DNA from: Rhynchonema sp. JSB1_4
Taxonomy: Eukaryota > Nematoda > Chromadorea > Monhysterida > Xyalidae
Reading direction: 5' to 3'
DNA: 64,000 nt
Assembly: GCA_030248065.1 (NCBI GenBank)
Contig: JASAMV010004882.1
Location: 1 to 64,000, forward strand
The first letter of the stretch is position 1; each line of letters opens with the position of its first letter. Of the stretch, positions 23,300 to 36,142 are shown piece after piece. The translations under genes were made by a program, and so were the position numbers. The notes under the pieces are model-generated. The model saw only the letters and a list, made by a program, of their open reading frames with translations. It was not told the origin of the DNA and did not search any database.

Positions 23300-25374
23300 C
23301 GTGTGTTGCAGGCAGTCACAAGGAGCCGCACTACGATCACGATAAGTGACCTTCAAAAAGTTTTTGCTCATGCGCATTTTTCACATATTTTTGCTGTCCG
23401 CACGTGCTCCTCCTGGTGTCTTTTCCTTTCCGTATTGGCTGCCTCATCCGTCTAATTTATAGCAAATGTTGCAAATTGGTTCGAGCAGTCCGATTGAAAG
23501 GATACTCTTCCGTTGAACGAAATCGGTTGTGAAAACTTTGACCAGTTTTTCCTGTATAATTAAAGTGTGTTTTTCCACTTCGAACATTTGATGACATCAT
23601 GTGACCAGCAATTCGGGTGAAAATAACCGGCCGTACTCACTTTGCACCAAAATTCTCAGCTTGCTCTGAAAATCGTAAACATTTTTCCGTGTGCTGTGCC
23701 AACACCATTTTCAATCAAGGTTCGCGTGTAATGAGATGATTGCACTGCGCATGCCATGCCAGAAGACAAACACCTTGCTTTTATAATTCCCCAAATCTTA
23801 TTTTTGGGTTCTGCTGAAATATTTTTTCGCGCCCTATATTGTGCGCTGTACCGATAAACATAATTATGCAATGTGCAAAGCGTGCGCTCAAGGTAACGTG
23901 CACCTGGCAGAAACTGGTTTCGGAATGGTAAAATATTTCCCCCACTGATTGTTGCGTGTAGGTCTGATTTCGGCCACATGGTTACAAAAAACTATTCACT
24001 TTTCAAAATAAAGCATTTTCACTTGTTTACGCTGCATTTTCATCAATACAGAAGGTGCATTTGCGTGCTTCCTGCATCCCGCATGAACACAACGTAAACA
24101 ATTTTTTCACCGGATAATTTTCTTTTAATATTTTGCTGCGAAAGTTCGCTGAATCTGATGGTGCAGCAGTCTGTGGTCAGTGCACTAATTAACACAGTAA
24201 CTGTCATACGTAATGCGGTATGTACGTGTGGTGCTAGTGGTGGTGCCAAGTGTTGCCTCGTACCTTGAATCAAACAGGCCTCTTTGCATGTCTCAAGTTC
24301 CGATATGCAAGGAAGCCCAATAAATGAACCTGTTCAGCATCACACACAAGTCTTGGAATGATGGTGAGGGACGGACCTGTGCAGTTGTAGAAGCAACCCA
24401 CCACCATATATCTGTGAACCGGTTTGTTTTATTTATTATAGTAGCTTTTCTACTATGTGCAGCTTTTGGCGGGATGGCGGTGTATCAGGGTCATCGAGCT
24501 TCGACTCCGGTGTGCCCTGGTACATCTGCGGTGCGGCAAACATTCCAGCTGTTTCAACAGCCAACTTTAAATGCGCGCCCGCATTTATTATCAGTATTTT
24601 TTTATTTTTTGCTATCCACCCACAGATAATAACTGAAACAATCTGACTGGCCCGTTTGCCCAGCTGGTTTGAAGGTTAGATTTATGTATCGCATGGCTCA
24701 TGTGTGTGTGTTCAATGTTTCCGTTGTTATAGTGTTTCCTTTTTATGCAAGTCAAAGGAAACAAGCTACCCACATATAACTCCCTTGGAATTAAATACCC
24801 AAAAAAAAAAAATTCCTTTTATCCCACACCCACCCAACAAACAAAATTCCCCCCCCACAAGCCCAGCTATTTTTCTTGGTTTTTTCGTCAAAAAGTTTTA
24901 GGTTTGCTAGATTTGTTTGTCACTTAACAGAGTATAATTGGGCTCATGTTTTTACTGGTTCGCAGCCAGGCTTAAATTACTTTTGATTAAGTCGCCTTCC
25001 TGGTTTTGTACCGAGGGAGACTGTTTCCGGCGCAGACTTAAAGAATAAAAAGTAGTCTAAGCACAACCAGAACGCTTTCAGTTTTTTCATGCTCCACGCA
25101 GGTATGTTTTTTAATTTTTTCTCTCAACTTTCCAAGCTCGAGCAAAAAAGCCGTTTATTATACTGCAGTGTTCCAGCTCGTGCTTGGGAACCCCACGGAG
25201 AATTCCAGAGCACTACAAATGTACCTACAATATGAAAATGAAGCCAATGTTACGGTTGCGTGTTAATATACGGCATGCGCACACAAACCGTCCTTTTGCC
25301 CGTTTCAAGCAAGGCGCCCTTTCCACAGAGGGCGCAGACATGTACATAACATAACGTAAGCTGTAAGACCAATA
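23300..25374. other. Gene-poor spacer
   Basis: No gene or defined repeat was recognised. Short open frames (23656-23979 minus, 24324-24629 plus) lack splice context and family similarity. Confidence 0.4.
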
Positions 25375-26064
25375 GCCAAGGGCAGGGTTGTTTCAAAAAA
25401 AAAAGTGGTTAATTAAAAAATTTTTTTTTTAAAAAAAAAATTTTTTTTTTTGAAACTCAGATTTTGCTTTTTTTTTAATAAAAAAAAGTTGCCCAAAATG
25501 GGCTGAAATGTCAAAAAATGGCCTTTTTCGAGGCAAAAAATTGGCACTTTTTTTCTGTGGACGGGACAATTTTTCCAAAATCGCGCCTGCGGCGCCCTGT
25601 ATTGTCCCCAAATCCGTACAGGGATGCGCGGGGATGGTCTTTTATAGTGATGTGGCACCGATAATGTACCACTGCATGCTACTACACATGTATATACATA
25701 GGTCTGGTGCAAAACCGGGCGCGCAAAGTCGATCTGACACGCAAGATTTGGGCTGTAATCGATATTTTGATGGTCGTATATCAGATATACGGCATTAGAT
25801 GCATTAAAATACGTTGTACGGCATGCTACAATACATTAGAGTAACATCGTTAGTCAACATCAACCTCAGACTGGTAGGATTCCATAGAATCTGCACAATG
25901 CTACCGGGTGTCACCACACAAGTTGGGTCTCAGGCGAAAATTTTTAAATTTTTGAAAAATATGTTGCATCGATTTCATTTATCCTGAAACGTCGTTTGCA
26001 ACACTTTTTCTAATAAAAAAAATTTTCGTCAAAAAAAAAATTTTTTTTTAAAAAAAAAAAAGCT

Positions 26065-26580
26065 CGTTAAGAGCGTGGGGTGGTAAGAATCGCAAAGTAC
26101 GGTTCACAAAACTGAAATTTTGGATATGGTTCTTTTGATGGGAAATCAATGCCACAACATATTTAGGAATGCTCACCAAGTTTGGCGTTCCAAATGTAAG
26201 TATACTTTCAGTAATTTCAATTTAAAGGTGCTCGGTTTGCATTTTTTGGGAAATTTTAAAAATGAAAAATGCTGAAAAAATAAACGTCAATCCAATTGGA
26301 TCTCAGCCGATAAACTACATTCGGTGCTGAAATTTGCACACATATAGCAGTTTTTTGTCCGCTTTTCAGCTGCGCAAAAATAGTTGCACGATATTGGATG
26401 TTTTCTCTTCCATTGCATTTTTTTAAAAAAATGTCAAAAAAACGAGTGCTTCTCAGAAACACCCAATTTTAAAAAGTCCTCACCGACGAATTCTTTCTGT
26501 TTGGTCTCAAAATTTGCGCCATAAAATTCTGGTCTTGGCGTATAAATCTGGTTTGTGACAAATTTGAATATTGTCGACAA
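26065..26580. repeat. Left arm of long inverted repeat
   Basis: It pairs with 27445-27950 in reverse orientation. The best-kept part is 26470-26580, matching 27450-27550, covering AAAGTCCTCACCGACGAATT, TTTGGTCTCAAAAT and AAATCTGGTTTGTGACAAAT. The outer parts are diverged, which suggests age. Confidence 0.7.
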
Positions 26581-26944
26581 TTTATGTTAGTATGAAGCAA
26601 AAAAATTTCTTCGTTTTATTTTCTTTCTTGTTTTATCGTGGTGCGCAGCTCAATTGAATGATGGAATAAATGTAAAAATTGATGCATGTGATTGCCAAAT
26701 ATTAGTTCTGATGTGTATGCTGCTGAAACCTACATATGTGTTTCTTAACTGTAAATACCACGAGAGAGCTTCAATTTATGTGCTTTTCAAGGCAACCGTT
26801 TGTTAGGAAAATGAGGCAATCTGTGAATGGCTATTCGTTTGTTTCAACTCTTGCCTATTTCTAAATGTTTTTGCATTGCATCAAGTTACGAAATAAAAAG
26901 GAATAATGGTAAAACGTTCACCCAAAAAACGCGACGCAAAAAAA

Positions 26945-27027
26945 GACTCGCTACAGGGTTTGAACCTGTGCGACAGACACACGCACGCATGTTCAATGCT
27001 GCGCCTAACCGATTGCGCTATGCGATC
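26945..27027 (-). tRNA. tRNA-like sequence (pseudo-tRNA or tRNA-derived SINE head)
   Basis: Read on the minus strand it has a perfect A box (TAGCGCAATCGG) and a B box (GGTTCAAACCC). The D stem pairs perfectly (GCGC with GCGC) and the T stem pairs perfectly (ACAGG with CCTGT). The acceptor stem pairs at only some positions, the anticodon arm is poor, and the region between the anticodon and T stems is too long. A run of seven or more T follows, as for a Pol III terminator. The internal promoter is intact but the fold is not that of a normal tRNA. No amino-acid identity is assigned. Confidence 0.5.
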
Positions 27028-27992
27028 CAGCCGCTGGCTTGCCTTAATGTGTTACATAAATGTATTTGCGCGTGCGCATGTGTGTTCTGCCGTTTACATA
27101 AAACGTGTTGTGTTGCAGCTATAATGTGTGTGTTGACTGCTTGTATTATGTGTTGTTGTTGCTTGTTGCTCACCTCGTGTGATGCATACGAATTGTCGGC
27201 CACTTGAAAAAATCATTATTGCCAATCACGGCCGGTGCCAAATAGCTTGCATTTCTGAACTTGTATCCATTTTGATAGCTTGTCATGTGTCATGAACAAG
27301 CTGTTTACTTTCAGACTACACTGACAAGCATCTTGTTGCCGTTCGTGACACCCACATCGGTCGTTTCTCCAATGTGAATCCGTGCAAAGAAAAAGACAAA
27401 AAAGTGAGAAAAAAAACAAAAAAATGTTCTTTATCTAAACTTTTCAGGAGATATTCAAATTTGTCACAAACCAGATTTATAAACCAATATCAGAATTTTA
27501 TGGCGCACATTTTGAGACCAAATAGAAAGAATTCGTCGGTGAGGACTTTTTTAAAATTGGTTGTTTTTGATATGCACTAAATTTCAGAGCTGATTTTTGA
27601 AAAATTCAACGGAAGAGAAAATGCAGCTAATGTTTGCCTTTATTTTTACATGGTTGAAAAGTAGATAACAAATTGACTATTATGTGTGATTTTCATTAAA
27701 TAGCACCCGATCTAAAACAAATGACAGCCTCATCAACATAAGCTTGGTACATTTTTGGAATTTCAAGAAATCTTCGACCTGCCCACTTAAATGCGCCCAT
27801 AACTATTTAATGCTTTAGATTTTGGAACCAAAATTTTGTATGTGTCTTAGTAAGTGTAGTAGTCAACTTTTTGTGCAATATGAGCCAAATCCATTTTTTT
27901 CGATTTGTGAACCCTATTCCATTGACACCTATCTGTTACTATTCCCCCGCGCTCTTAATAAAAAAATTTTTTTTTTCAACCCTGGCCAAGGG

Positions 27993-30900
27993 TGTTCTGG
28001 CTGTATTCTGTGTGAGCTGAAGCAACGTAAAATCAATTTTTCTAATGTGCTTGCCGCGCTCGACCCATGGCAGCAGCTCTCAGCGACAGAAAAAATGTTC
28101 TTCTATGCGCTTGTCTGTCAGTTCTTATGGATACTGTACGTTGGATGTGTATATGACGCACATACATAACTGAATGGGTAGCTGTGTCCATGAGTGCTTT
28201 TCTCTGTTTACGGCGCATTGTTATGAAGCATAACAGACTTGTACGCGCACTTGTTTTGGCTTTACGCACTATTTTGATCAGGGTGTTTCCTTATTGCAGA
28301 CAGGTTCTTGGTTCTGTGTTAGTTCGAGTTCGATGGGAATTATGGTGCACGTCCAGCTCGACCCCAGTGATAATTTATGTTCTGCTATTGGGATCGAGCT
28401 GGATCAGCACCGAAATTATCACTAACTTCTTGGGATGATGCCAACGTTTCGGTATTCAGAGCCGAGTACGAACTGCTATTACCAGTCGATGTGCATAAAT
28501 TCCACCCCGATCGGTCACATCAAATTGTTTACTTGATAATCAGCAATCATCCCACATTATGATCTTAAAAACTTACATATACAGTAGGCTTTCGCGCCTG
28601 GCGTGTTTGCCGTTTTAATTGTGCTTGTTTTTAGCAGCTGCAGGGTGCGTGAACACGTGATATCAATGTAGAAGACTGCTAAGCATTTATGTACTTGTTT
28701 CGTCAAAATTTGAGACCCTTCACCGTTGATTCAGTTGTCGTTTTCTTTCCCATTCCACTTGCAAGCACAAACAACACGTCTAGGCGAATGCGTCAACCCA
28801 ATAAAAAAACGTCGGCGCAGACAGTGACAATAGCAAAGCAACAAAATATTGCATAATGTCAATGCCAATGAGCAACTGTTGTTTGCCAAATATTTTCAGC
28901 GTTTTGGAACAAAATACCTATAGCGTCTCGCGCCACTGCACCGAAGTGCAATCTTGTTTTTGAAACAAGCGGGCCACAAAATTGTCATTAATCCTCTTTT
29001 TCTAGTTATTAACCAGTTATTCATTTTCTAACGTTACTTCTTACATAATGCATATATGTAGTTGGTTGCATTTTCATTAGCAGAGCTTACATTTCCGTAA
29101 GTAATCAGATGTGATTTGCTTATGAAGCGCTTAAATCGCGGAAATTTTATCGGTGGCGCCAATGTACCATCATTTCTTACTCTTCCCTTTTCCTTCTCTC
29201 TCCTCCACTCCATCGTGAGAAGGGTTTGCACCTTGCAGTATCCTCAACAAGCATCTCACGACGATGTCCGTACACATTTGTATACCCCTGTCGCGCCGTC
29301 ATTTCCAGGCATTGCATTTTGCAGTTAAATTTGTACTCTGCCAGCGTCTTATCAACTTTGTTGTCGTTATTAACTATACAGCATATTTGCACTTAACCGA
29401 TCCCCATTTTCTCGAGTGTGTTGTTGGTCGTATACGTGGCGTCACATTCAAGTCCTATAATCGCGCCGGTTCTAGTCCTGACAAAGGCAGCTATGTGACG
29501 CCCATGGCGCATTGCTGACAACGTTTAACCCCCCGTCGAGCTTGGGGAATGAAGCAAAAAATGAATGGCTTTACCAGAGCTCGCGCTTGCGGTTCATTTT
29601 GGCATCGCCCGTTCCAGGTTTCAGTTCAAACGTATATTTCTAACAGGTTATTAGGACCCAAACGGATTTACATACCATGCCCGGAAGCCCGATTGGGCTG
29701 TGCGGCGAGCGAGTGTATAATTACTGGCGGCCCCTAATAAATACGAAAACGGTATCGCTCCCATTTTTTTTTTGTTTTCCGAAATGAACAACTGTGTCTT
29801 TTCAAACGCGTCACACCACGCGCGCGCGCGCCTGTTGTGCAGCGCGGTTGCGTAACCGGCGGAATGGCGCTCCATCCACAAAACAACTTGGGTGCTGTTA
29901 GCTTCAAGTTCAAATGGCAACCAAAGCCACCGCACAGGAATCATTGGCTTGAGACTTTTTGAACGTTTTTGGCTCGTGATCTGTCGAGATTTGAAAAGGC
30001 GTCCAGTTTCGTTGTGCTACATCACGATGTTATTGGACATGAGCGCACATTTGAACAAAAGGTTAGGCTTACAAACGCATTGGCTGTCGATATTGTACCA
30101 GCTTAAAGCGGCCTGTAACCGGTTTCCAAGTCTGTCCATTCAAATGTGTTCACAAAAAAGATATTGGATAGATGTTATATGATGTTGTGCACGGACACAT
30201 ACCGCGCTGAAATCACGCCACTCTGTGCACATCGTTTTGCCATGTAGCCTTTTCGACAGTTTGATGTTACGTATGACGGATCACTTTCCTGTTATGCATC
30301 CCTCTACGTGCAGCTGCAGATTTCTGACGTTTTTATGTCGATTTTTATTTTTCCGATAACCGCAGAGCTGTGGCTTTTTTCATTTTTATCAAAAACTGTA
30401 CCATATTATAGTCGCCCACTTTTTTGCATTGTGCTTATGGGGCGTGCGCGCCGACAATGTGTTTATAATGGGGGTGTTATCAGATTTCAACAACGTTTTA
30501 GTTCCGCACACAACCGAACCCGCTTGTACTGAAGTTTGTTCGTTAGCAAACAGACTAGGTATACATAAAGTAGTTCGGCGGGACCAGCTCGCATAGTTTG
30601 GCTGCAAAAGGCCCCTCCTGGGCATAAATGAGTCAGACAGAATGAAAAGCGAGTATGGGTGTGTTCATTCAGAAATTAGTCCTATTCTATTGACAACACC
30701 TGTTGTCGTGCTGTGTCTCAGCAAACCTAGTGGTCTATTTTTTGACATAATGTGACTGTTTCAAAACTGTTCCGCGAGCTGAAATGGATTTCATGGGTCA
30801 TTCAATTCTTATCTAGAATTCCACACCAAAAAAGTTGGCATTGCGCGTGTGTGCTGATGATAAAGAGCCACATCCGCGCATGTTCATGACGGCACAACGA

Positions 30901-33856
30901 CCCCCTGCCCGTGTCGCCACTTCGAAATGACAAAGCGCTTCTGTTTTGTTGAAATATTATGCAGCGGCTTTCCGCATGCTACCAGACCCCACTAAAATGT
31001 ACCATATCACAGCATCTCTGTCTCTTTCTGTTTCCAGATATGAAAAATGGCTTTTCCGTTCAAGGTATGTTACATATGGGTACTTCGCACACAATGTGAG
31101 TTTTACATATGGTTTCCGCTGTCGAATGGCCGGTAACTTTTCATTTTCATTTTTCTTCCAGCTCGCAACTGACTGGCGAGGCATTTAGGAACATTTCGAG
31201 ACGAAATATATGTCTGTTTTCTCCTTTTCCACTGGGAACAAAATCCCCAAAAGCGTTTCGGGATTCGCGCGCGGCAGATACATCTTGTTTACGCTGAAAG
31301 GTGCACCCAATGCCCTGATAAGAACTCTCTAGACGAAGATATTTTGCCGACGTAAACATAACCATCCTTTATTTATTCGATTAAAGAAGGTGCTGCAGAA
31401 GAACTCATCAAAACACGTCATATTTCAGTGTCGGCATTTATTATTTAGATATATATGTTGTTTTTGATGACTAAAACACGATGTTAGTCATGCGGGAAAA
31501 GTTGCATTTGCGCGTGTGTCAGGTGTGGGCATGCTTTGCGCGGGGTTTGGCAGTCCCTTCAGTTTCATACTCTAACATCACCCAGTCCATAATATACTCT
31601 GATTCTGAGCAAAGTCCGATTATGCAACGCGTCACACCGCCCGCCCACCACGTGTTGTGGCGTGATTTTATTCTACCCCAATCCGTGTCCTACTATAGTA
31701 AAGTGCTAAAAATTCTGCGGTTTTGGATTTATGCTGGATAGAGTTTTATTTCAGTTTGTCGGTTCGGACGTGCATCGTATTTTATTTCAGTATCGGACCG
31801 TGAGCGACAATGTTGCGATATTATACTTTACGAACATATCTGCTTTTCGCTGGACTTGTGTTTGGATTAAGCGTTGTTATTGGTCGCACATTGACCATAT
31901 AAGAATTCGTCAAATCAATCCTGATTTTCACGTTCAGTCACTCTTAACCACTGTGCGCTATATGTGATTCTCACAAAACATTTTCAGCTGAAAATAATCT
32001 AGCAGAACGTCCACGTTGCTGCGGGTCTGAAACATTTTGGTGACTGCATGCTTTTGTGTGTGATCGCGCAACGCTACGTCACTGCCCCGTCACTTTCCCT
32101 CTTTACGATTCAGGAAAAAAATTTGACCAATTCTTATAAAGTCATTGTGCAACCAATACACGTGTGTAAAACTACAAACATAAAAAGAACATGCCGTTGT
32201 TGGACAGTTTCTGTGTCGGGGGGCGGACAGAGGTTCACACCATACCGTACAAACTTTGGCAGATGTCGCCGCGTCTGGCCCATGACTAACGTTTGGTTGG
32301 ATTGTCATATTTGCATTGCCTGCGCGTTCACGCAACCGCTCTGCCCGCAGGCAGCAGAAACAGACAGTACGAATGCGTGCAGTTTGGTTGCAATCTGGGA
32401 GGTTCTTGAAAGGTATACCCTGGGATCCAAGACGCCTTCCATATTGTTTGCAGTCTATTTTTGTGAGAATGCACAGAAACGTATATGTCAACTTGCTTAT
32501 TTTTCTCACTCTGCCTGCGGTTTCAATTCAGTGATGGGTTGGAAGTGCTATGTATACCCTGAAGGTGTTTGTTTGGTAAAAGATACACTAAATAGCATTC
32601 CGATTCAGCTCTGCTGTCATGTGCATTCTCTGCATTATATTGCCACCCGGATAAGCAACAAGAGGAAATGGTAACAAATAATATCCCTTCTCCCTGTTCC
32701 TTTCACGCATGAACACTGCATGCATATAGTCTGCATACCAGTTTAGGCGCTCTCGCCGAGTATTGGGTCAGTACAATATCGATGTCCCATATCCATGTCT
32801 GCCTCCCCTCCATGAAGCTTACGCGTGGTCTCTGGTCCCATATCTGCATGTGCACAGTGTGTGAGCTTCATATGTTTTGAGCTGGCTGGGCTGGGCGCTA
32901 TAGCGTTTGATGCGGATCCCTCCACTCCATGGGTTTGAGCTCAAGCTCTACTCTCTGGCGTGAAGCAAGCCTGAGCACCGTGCACATGCACATTTATCAG
33001 ATTTCAGCTATATGTATATCTTTCACACAAATGGGCAATGCTGCTATGCGGGATTGCGCTCTGGTTTTGTTTGAATCACCCGACCGATTGTTTGTTTTGC
33101 ACGTGTGTCCGTTTTTTTTTGTCGCCCTTCCCGTTTTTCATACCGACGAAGCCACACATGTGCTTTCAAATGTCGGTGTTATTCGCGATTATAATGTTAT
33201 GTCCATTCATGCAGATTACGTTCCCGCGCCCCCACAAAACAATGTCAGATTGTTGTGGGCTATGATATCAGCCTGTAACGTAAATGCTCCAAACTAAACT
33301 ATCGCGCACGGGCGCACGTATAACTTGGTGTTAGGTATTGATACACACTTGGTTTTAAAATGTGAATTAGCTCTAACACAGGTGCATGTTGGGTGGGGCG
33401 GCTGGTGACCTTCGTGTGAACGTCTGCGAAACGTTCATTCTCACTTCAGCCGTGCACGTGCATTGGCATTTAGAAATTGTTGTGATTGCCACGCAGTGTT
33501 TATTCGGATTACGTACTTCTCACTGTCACCTCCACTCCTTGTTTGGTAATGTCGAAGGGTTTCACTCTCTGAACATTTTGTTAATTTGTTGAAATTGCCC
33601 GCAATGCTGTCTGTTGAAGAATTAATCGGTGGCCCCCCAAATCTCGGTGACCGCCAGGTTCCGCCACCGCTCCATTGCATTCTTCGTCCATCATCCATCA
33701 TTCTCTTTCTTTTCATGATTTTCAATTTTTTGTTTGTGAATTGTGTTGTGTTGTGGTGGTGGATCTGGTTCTTGCATTGCAAATGGGGTTTTTCAGTGAC
33801 TCTCTGAAAAAAAACCGGGGGGGGGGCGGGGGGTGGAGACCCCTTGCCCAGGTACA
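27993..33856. other. 5.9-kb gene-poor spacer with coding-like fragments
   Basis: No family was recognised and no defined transposon ends were found. Several short open stretches are unusually free of low complexity: 29264-29518, 31560-31740, 32048-32674 and 33040-33297 on the plus strand. They end without good splice partners. They might be decayed exons or chance frames, and I do not call them genes. A CG dinucleotide run lies at about 29818-29832. Confidence 0.35.
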
Positions 33857-34237
33857 CCAACATCCAGTGTAGTTCCTGGGGGGAGGGGGTTCCCCCTCGG
33901 GTACGTCTGTTCCAGAGGTCGCAATCGGGCCGGGTTTGGCCGGCCCGGCCCGGCCCGAGCCCCCAAATCTCCGGCCCGGCCCGGCCCGGCCCGGCCCGAC
34001 CCGTACCCCCAAATCTCCGGCCCGGCCCGGCCCGAACCTCCAAATCTCCGGCCCGGCCCGAATTTTTGGCTCAGATTTTAACCCAATTTTTGGGTTGATG
34101 GAAGACTGATTACCATTGTAATCAGTACACCCTGCAGAGGCTCTGGGGGGAAGACTGATTACAAATTAAACGAAGCCATAATCAGCCTTCCCCCCAAGGC
34201 CCAATCTCAGGAAGGCTGATTACGCATGCTGTAGCAT

Positions 34238-35083
34238 CAGAGGTCGCAATCGGGCCGGCCCGACGGCGGGCCGGGCCGGGCCGGGCCGGGCCGGGCCGCG
34301 ATTTTGGGCTTTTGGCTCGGGCCGGGCCGGAGATTTGGAGGGTCGGGCCGGGCCGGGCCGGGCACCCCGGCCCGAAGCTTCTGAAGTGACTTATTTTATT
34401 GAAAAAGTAGGGATTTTTTTGTCAAAAATACCAAAATTTCTGACGGATTCGGCAAGTAAGTGATCAGTATTGTCTCTATCTGACGACCATTTCATGGAAA
34501 ACAATGTATTTTCAACCAGTGGTGTAGCTACCCAGGCGGGGCGGCAACCTACAGTACCACCAAAAATGTGGGACGGCAACCTACCTACTGTACCGGCCGG
34601 GCTAAGGGGGAACAAAATTTTTTCGGTCGAAATTTTGAAGAAAATGTGCTCTAAAACGCTAATTTCGCGCGTAGCGCGGCGATTTATCGCCTATTTGGAG
34701 TGAAAAGTACCGATTTTATATTCCATTTTGAGCCAAAAATCGCAACTTACTGTACTAGCCGCCGGGCGGCGACCTACCTAGTGTACCAGGATGGAGCGTC
34801 AACCTACCTACCTACTGTACCTAGGGGGGACCCCCACCCCCTGCAATACCGTTGTTTTCAACCAAAAAATAGGTTCAAAAAATCGTAAAAATTATGACAA
34901 AAATTGGGTTAAAATCTGAGCCAAAAAATTCGGGCCGGGCCGGGCCGGGCCGGAGATTTGGGGGTTCGGGCCGGGCCGGGCCGGAGATTTGGGGGTACGG
35001 GTCGGGCCGGGCCGGGCCGGGCCGGAGATTTGGGGGCTCGGGCCGGGCCGGGCCGGCCAAACCCGGCCCGATTGCGACCTCTG
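34238..35083. mobile_element. Nested stack level 4: second CAGAGGTCGCAATCGGGCC element
   Basis: It belongs to the same family as level 2, with the same terminal repeat at both ends. The flanking 8-mers TGTAGCAT and CGTAGCAT agree at 7 of 8 positions. It has long GGGCC arrays with GGAGATTTGGGGG spacers. It contains the level-5 MITE. Without it the element is about 500 bp, matching level 2. Confidence 0.8.
34517..34854. mobile_element. Nested stack level 5: hAT MITE CAGTGGTGTAGC, copy 1
   Basis: It starts CAGTGGTGTAGCTACCCAGG and ends in a diverged complement (AATACCGTTG). The perfect duplication TTTTCAAC lies at 34509-34516 and 34855-34862. Inside, GGCAACCTAC and TACTGTACC motifs repeat, and a palindrome of the GCGCGC type separates the halves. 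It is non-coding. Confidence 0.88.
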
Positions 35084-35499
35084 CGTAGCATGCATATAAT
35101 CAGCCTTCCTGGGTTGGGCAGCTGGGGGGAAGACTGATTACGCTGACTGAATTACGCGGAACGGGCGTATGGCCGGTGTGGCGTGAAGCACGAGCTGGTG
35201 TTGGGGTCTGGTCCCAATTGAATGCAGCAGTAAATAGCAGTTGGGCACTAATGTTTCACGTCATTGACTATCTCGAGTTTGTAGCGTCTGTGATGTTTCA
35301 CTTGGCTACAGCTTAGGCTTAGGCTCCGTCCAGCCTGAGTCAAATGAAACATCTCAGGCCTGCAAAACAGCGAGGCAATCATTGACGTGAAACATTACGC
35401 GCTGTCGTTCCAACTCCAAAACAGTTGCATCCGGACCAGATCACTGGGAACGAACTGTCCCACAACCGATTCGGGTTTATCCGTTTTATTTTTCAATTT

Positions 35500-35731
35500 G
35501 TAATCAGTCTTCCCCCCAGCGCAGCTGAGTCGGGTTTATCAGGTTTATCAGCTTTATCCGGGTTATTTATAATCAGTCTTCCCCCCAGCGCAGCGGAGTC
35601 GGGTTTATCAGCTTTATCAGGTTTATCAGCTTTATCCGGGTTATTTGTAATCAGTCTTCCCCCCAGCGCAAGGGAGTCGGGTTTATCAGGTTTATCAGCT
35701 TTATCCGTTTTATTTATAATCAGTCTTCCCG
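35500..35731. repeat. Three tandem units of about 70 bp inside the level-3 element
   Basis: Each unit starts GTAATCAGTCTTCCCCCCAG or TATAATCAGTCTTCC and continues GCGCA, AGTCGGGTTTATCAG and GCTTTATCCG. Each unit also contains a 9- to 12-bp subrepeat of TTTATCAGG/TTTATCAGC. The starred motif AATCAGTCTTCC is the same one present at the element ends. Confidence 0.75.
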
Positions 35732-35827
35732 GCACGAATTTTTGTCATAATTTTTGCGATTTTTGAATCTATTTTTTTGGTTGAAAATTCATTGTTTTCC
35801 ATGAAAAAGTCGCCAGATAGACAATAC

Positions 35828-36142
35828 CAATGGTGTGGCTGGGGGTGGGGTCGGGGTCCCCCCTAGGTACAGTAGAAGATAGGTAAGGTAGATGACGCGC
35901 CATCCTGGTACAGTAGATAGGTCGCCGCCCCCCCCCCCCCGGCTGGTACAGTAGGTTGCTATTTTTGGCTCAAAATGGTATAAAATCGATTATTTTTCAC
36001 TCCATATAATAGAAAAATCGCGCGCTGCGCGCGAAATGAGGCCCCCCAAGCCCCAAGCTCGGCCGGTACAGTAGGTAGGTTGATTGCAGGTCTTTGTAGT
36101 GGTACAGTAGGTTGATTGCACGCCTGGGTAGCCACACCACTG
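35828..36142. mobile_element. hAT MITE CAGTGGTGTAGC, copy 2 (inverted)
   Basis: It belongs to the same family as 34517-34854, in the opposite orientation: starts CAATGGTGTGGC, ends GTAGCCACACCACTG. The perfect duplication GACAATAC lies at 35820-35827 and 36143-36150. It entered the level-2 element close to, but not at, the site where copy 1 entered level 4. Confidence 0.88.

Larger units (their letters stand above)
25383..27984. mobile_element. hAT-like element with long diverged inverted arms
   Basis: The termini are CAGGGTTG and CAACCCTG, flanked by the 8-bp duplication GCCAAGGG at 25375-25382 and 27985-27992. Poly-A/T runs lie just inside both ends. A diverged inverted repeat of about 500 bp pairs 26065-26580 with about 27445-27950. 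The pairs include TTAAGAGCG near the ends, GGTTCACAAA, and AAAGTCCTCACCGACGAATT. The centre carries a tRNA-like sequence at 26945-27027. No transposase domain was found. Confidence 0.75.
34093..35736. mobile_element. Nested stack level 3: GGAAGACTGATTA element
   Basis: It is flanked by AATTTTTG at 34085-34092 and 35737-35744. Removing it restores the continuous host reading seen in the sister copy near 34890. Near both ends lies GGAAGACTGATTA or its complement, and variants of it recur internally. The outermost bases on the two sides differ, so the true terminal repeat is unclear. It is interrupted by the level-4 element. Confidence 0.72.

Noticed and set aside
27307..27405. Exon-like stretch after CTTTCAG, ending at GTGAG
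   Set aside because: Acceptor, open frame and donor look real, but it lies inside the hAT-like element at 25383-27984, has no recognisable family and no partner exons. It could be a captured exon; not supported enough to list.
32048..32674. Plus-strand frame of 208 codons
   Set aside because: It has mixed composition with many scattered Cys/His, no recognisable domain, no matching splice partners and no repeat ends. Length alone is not enough.
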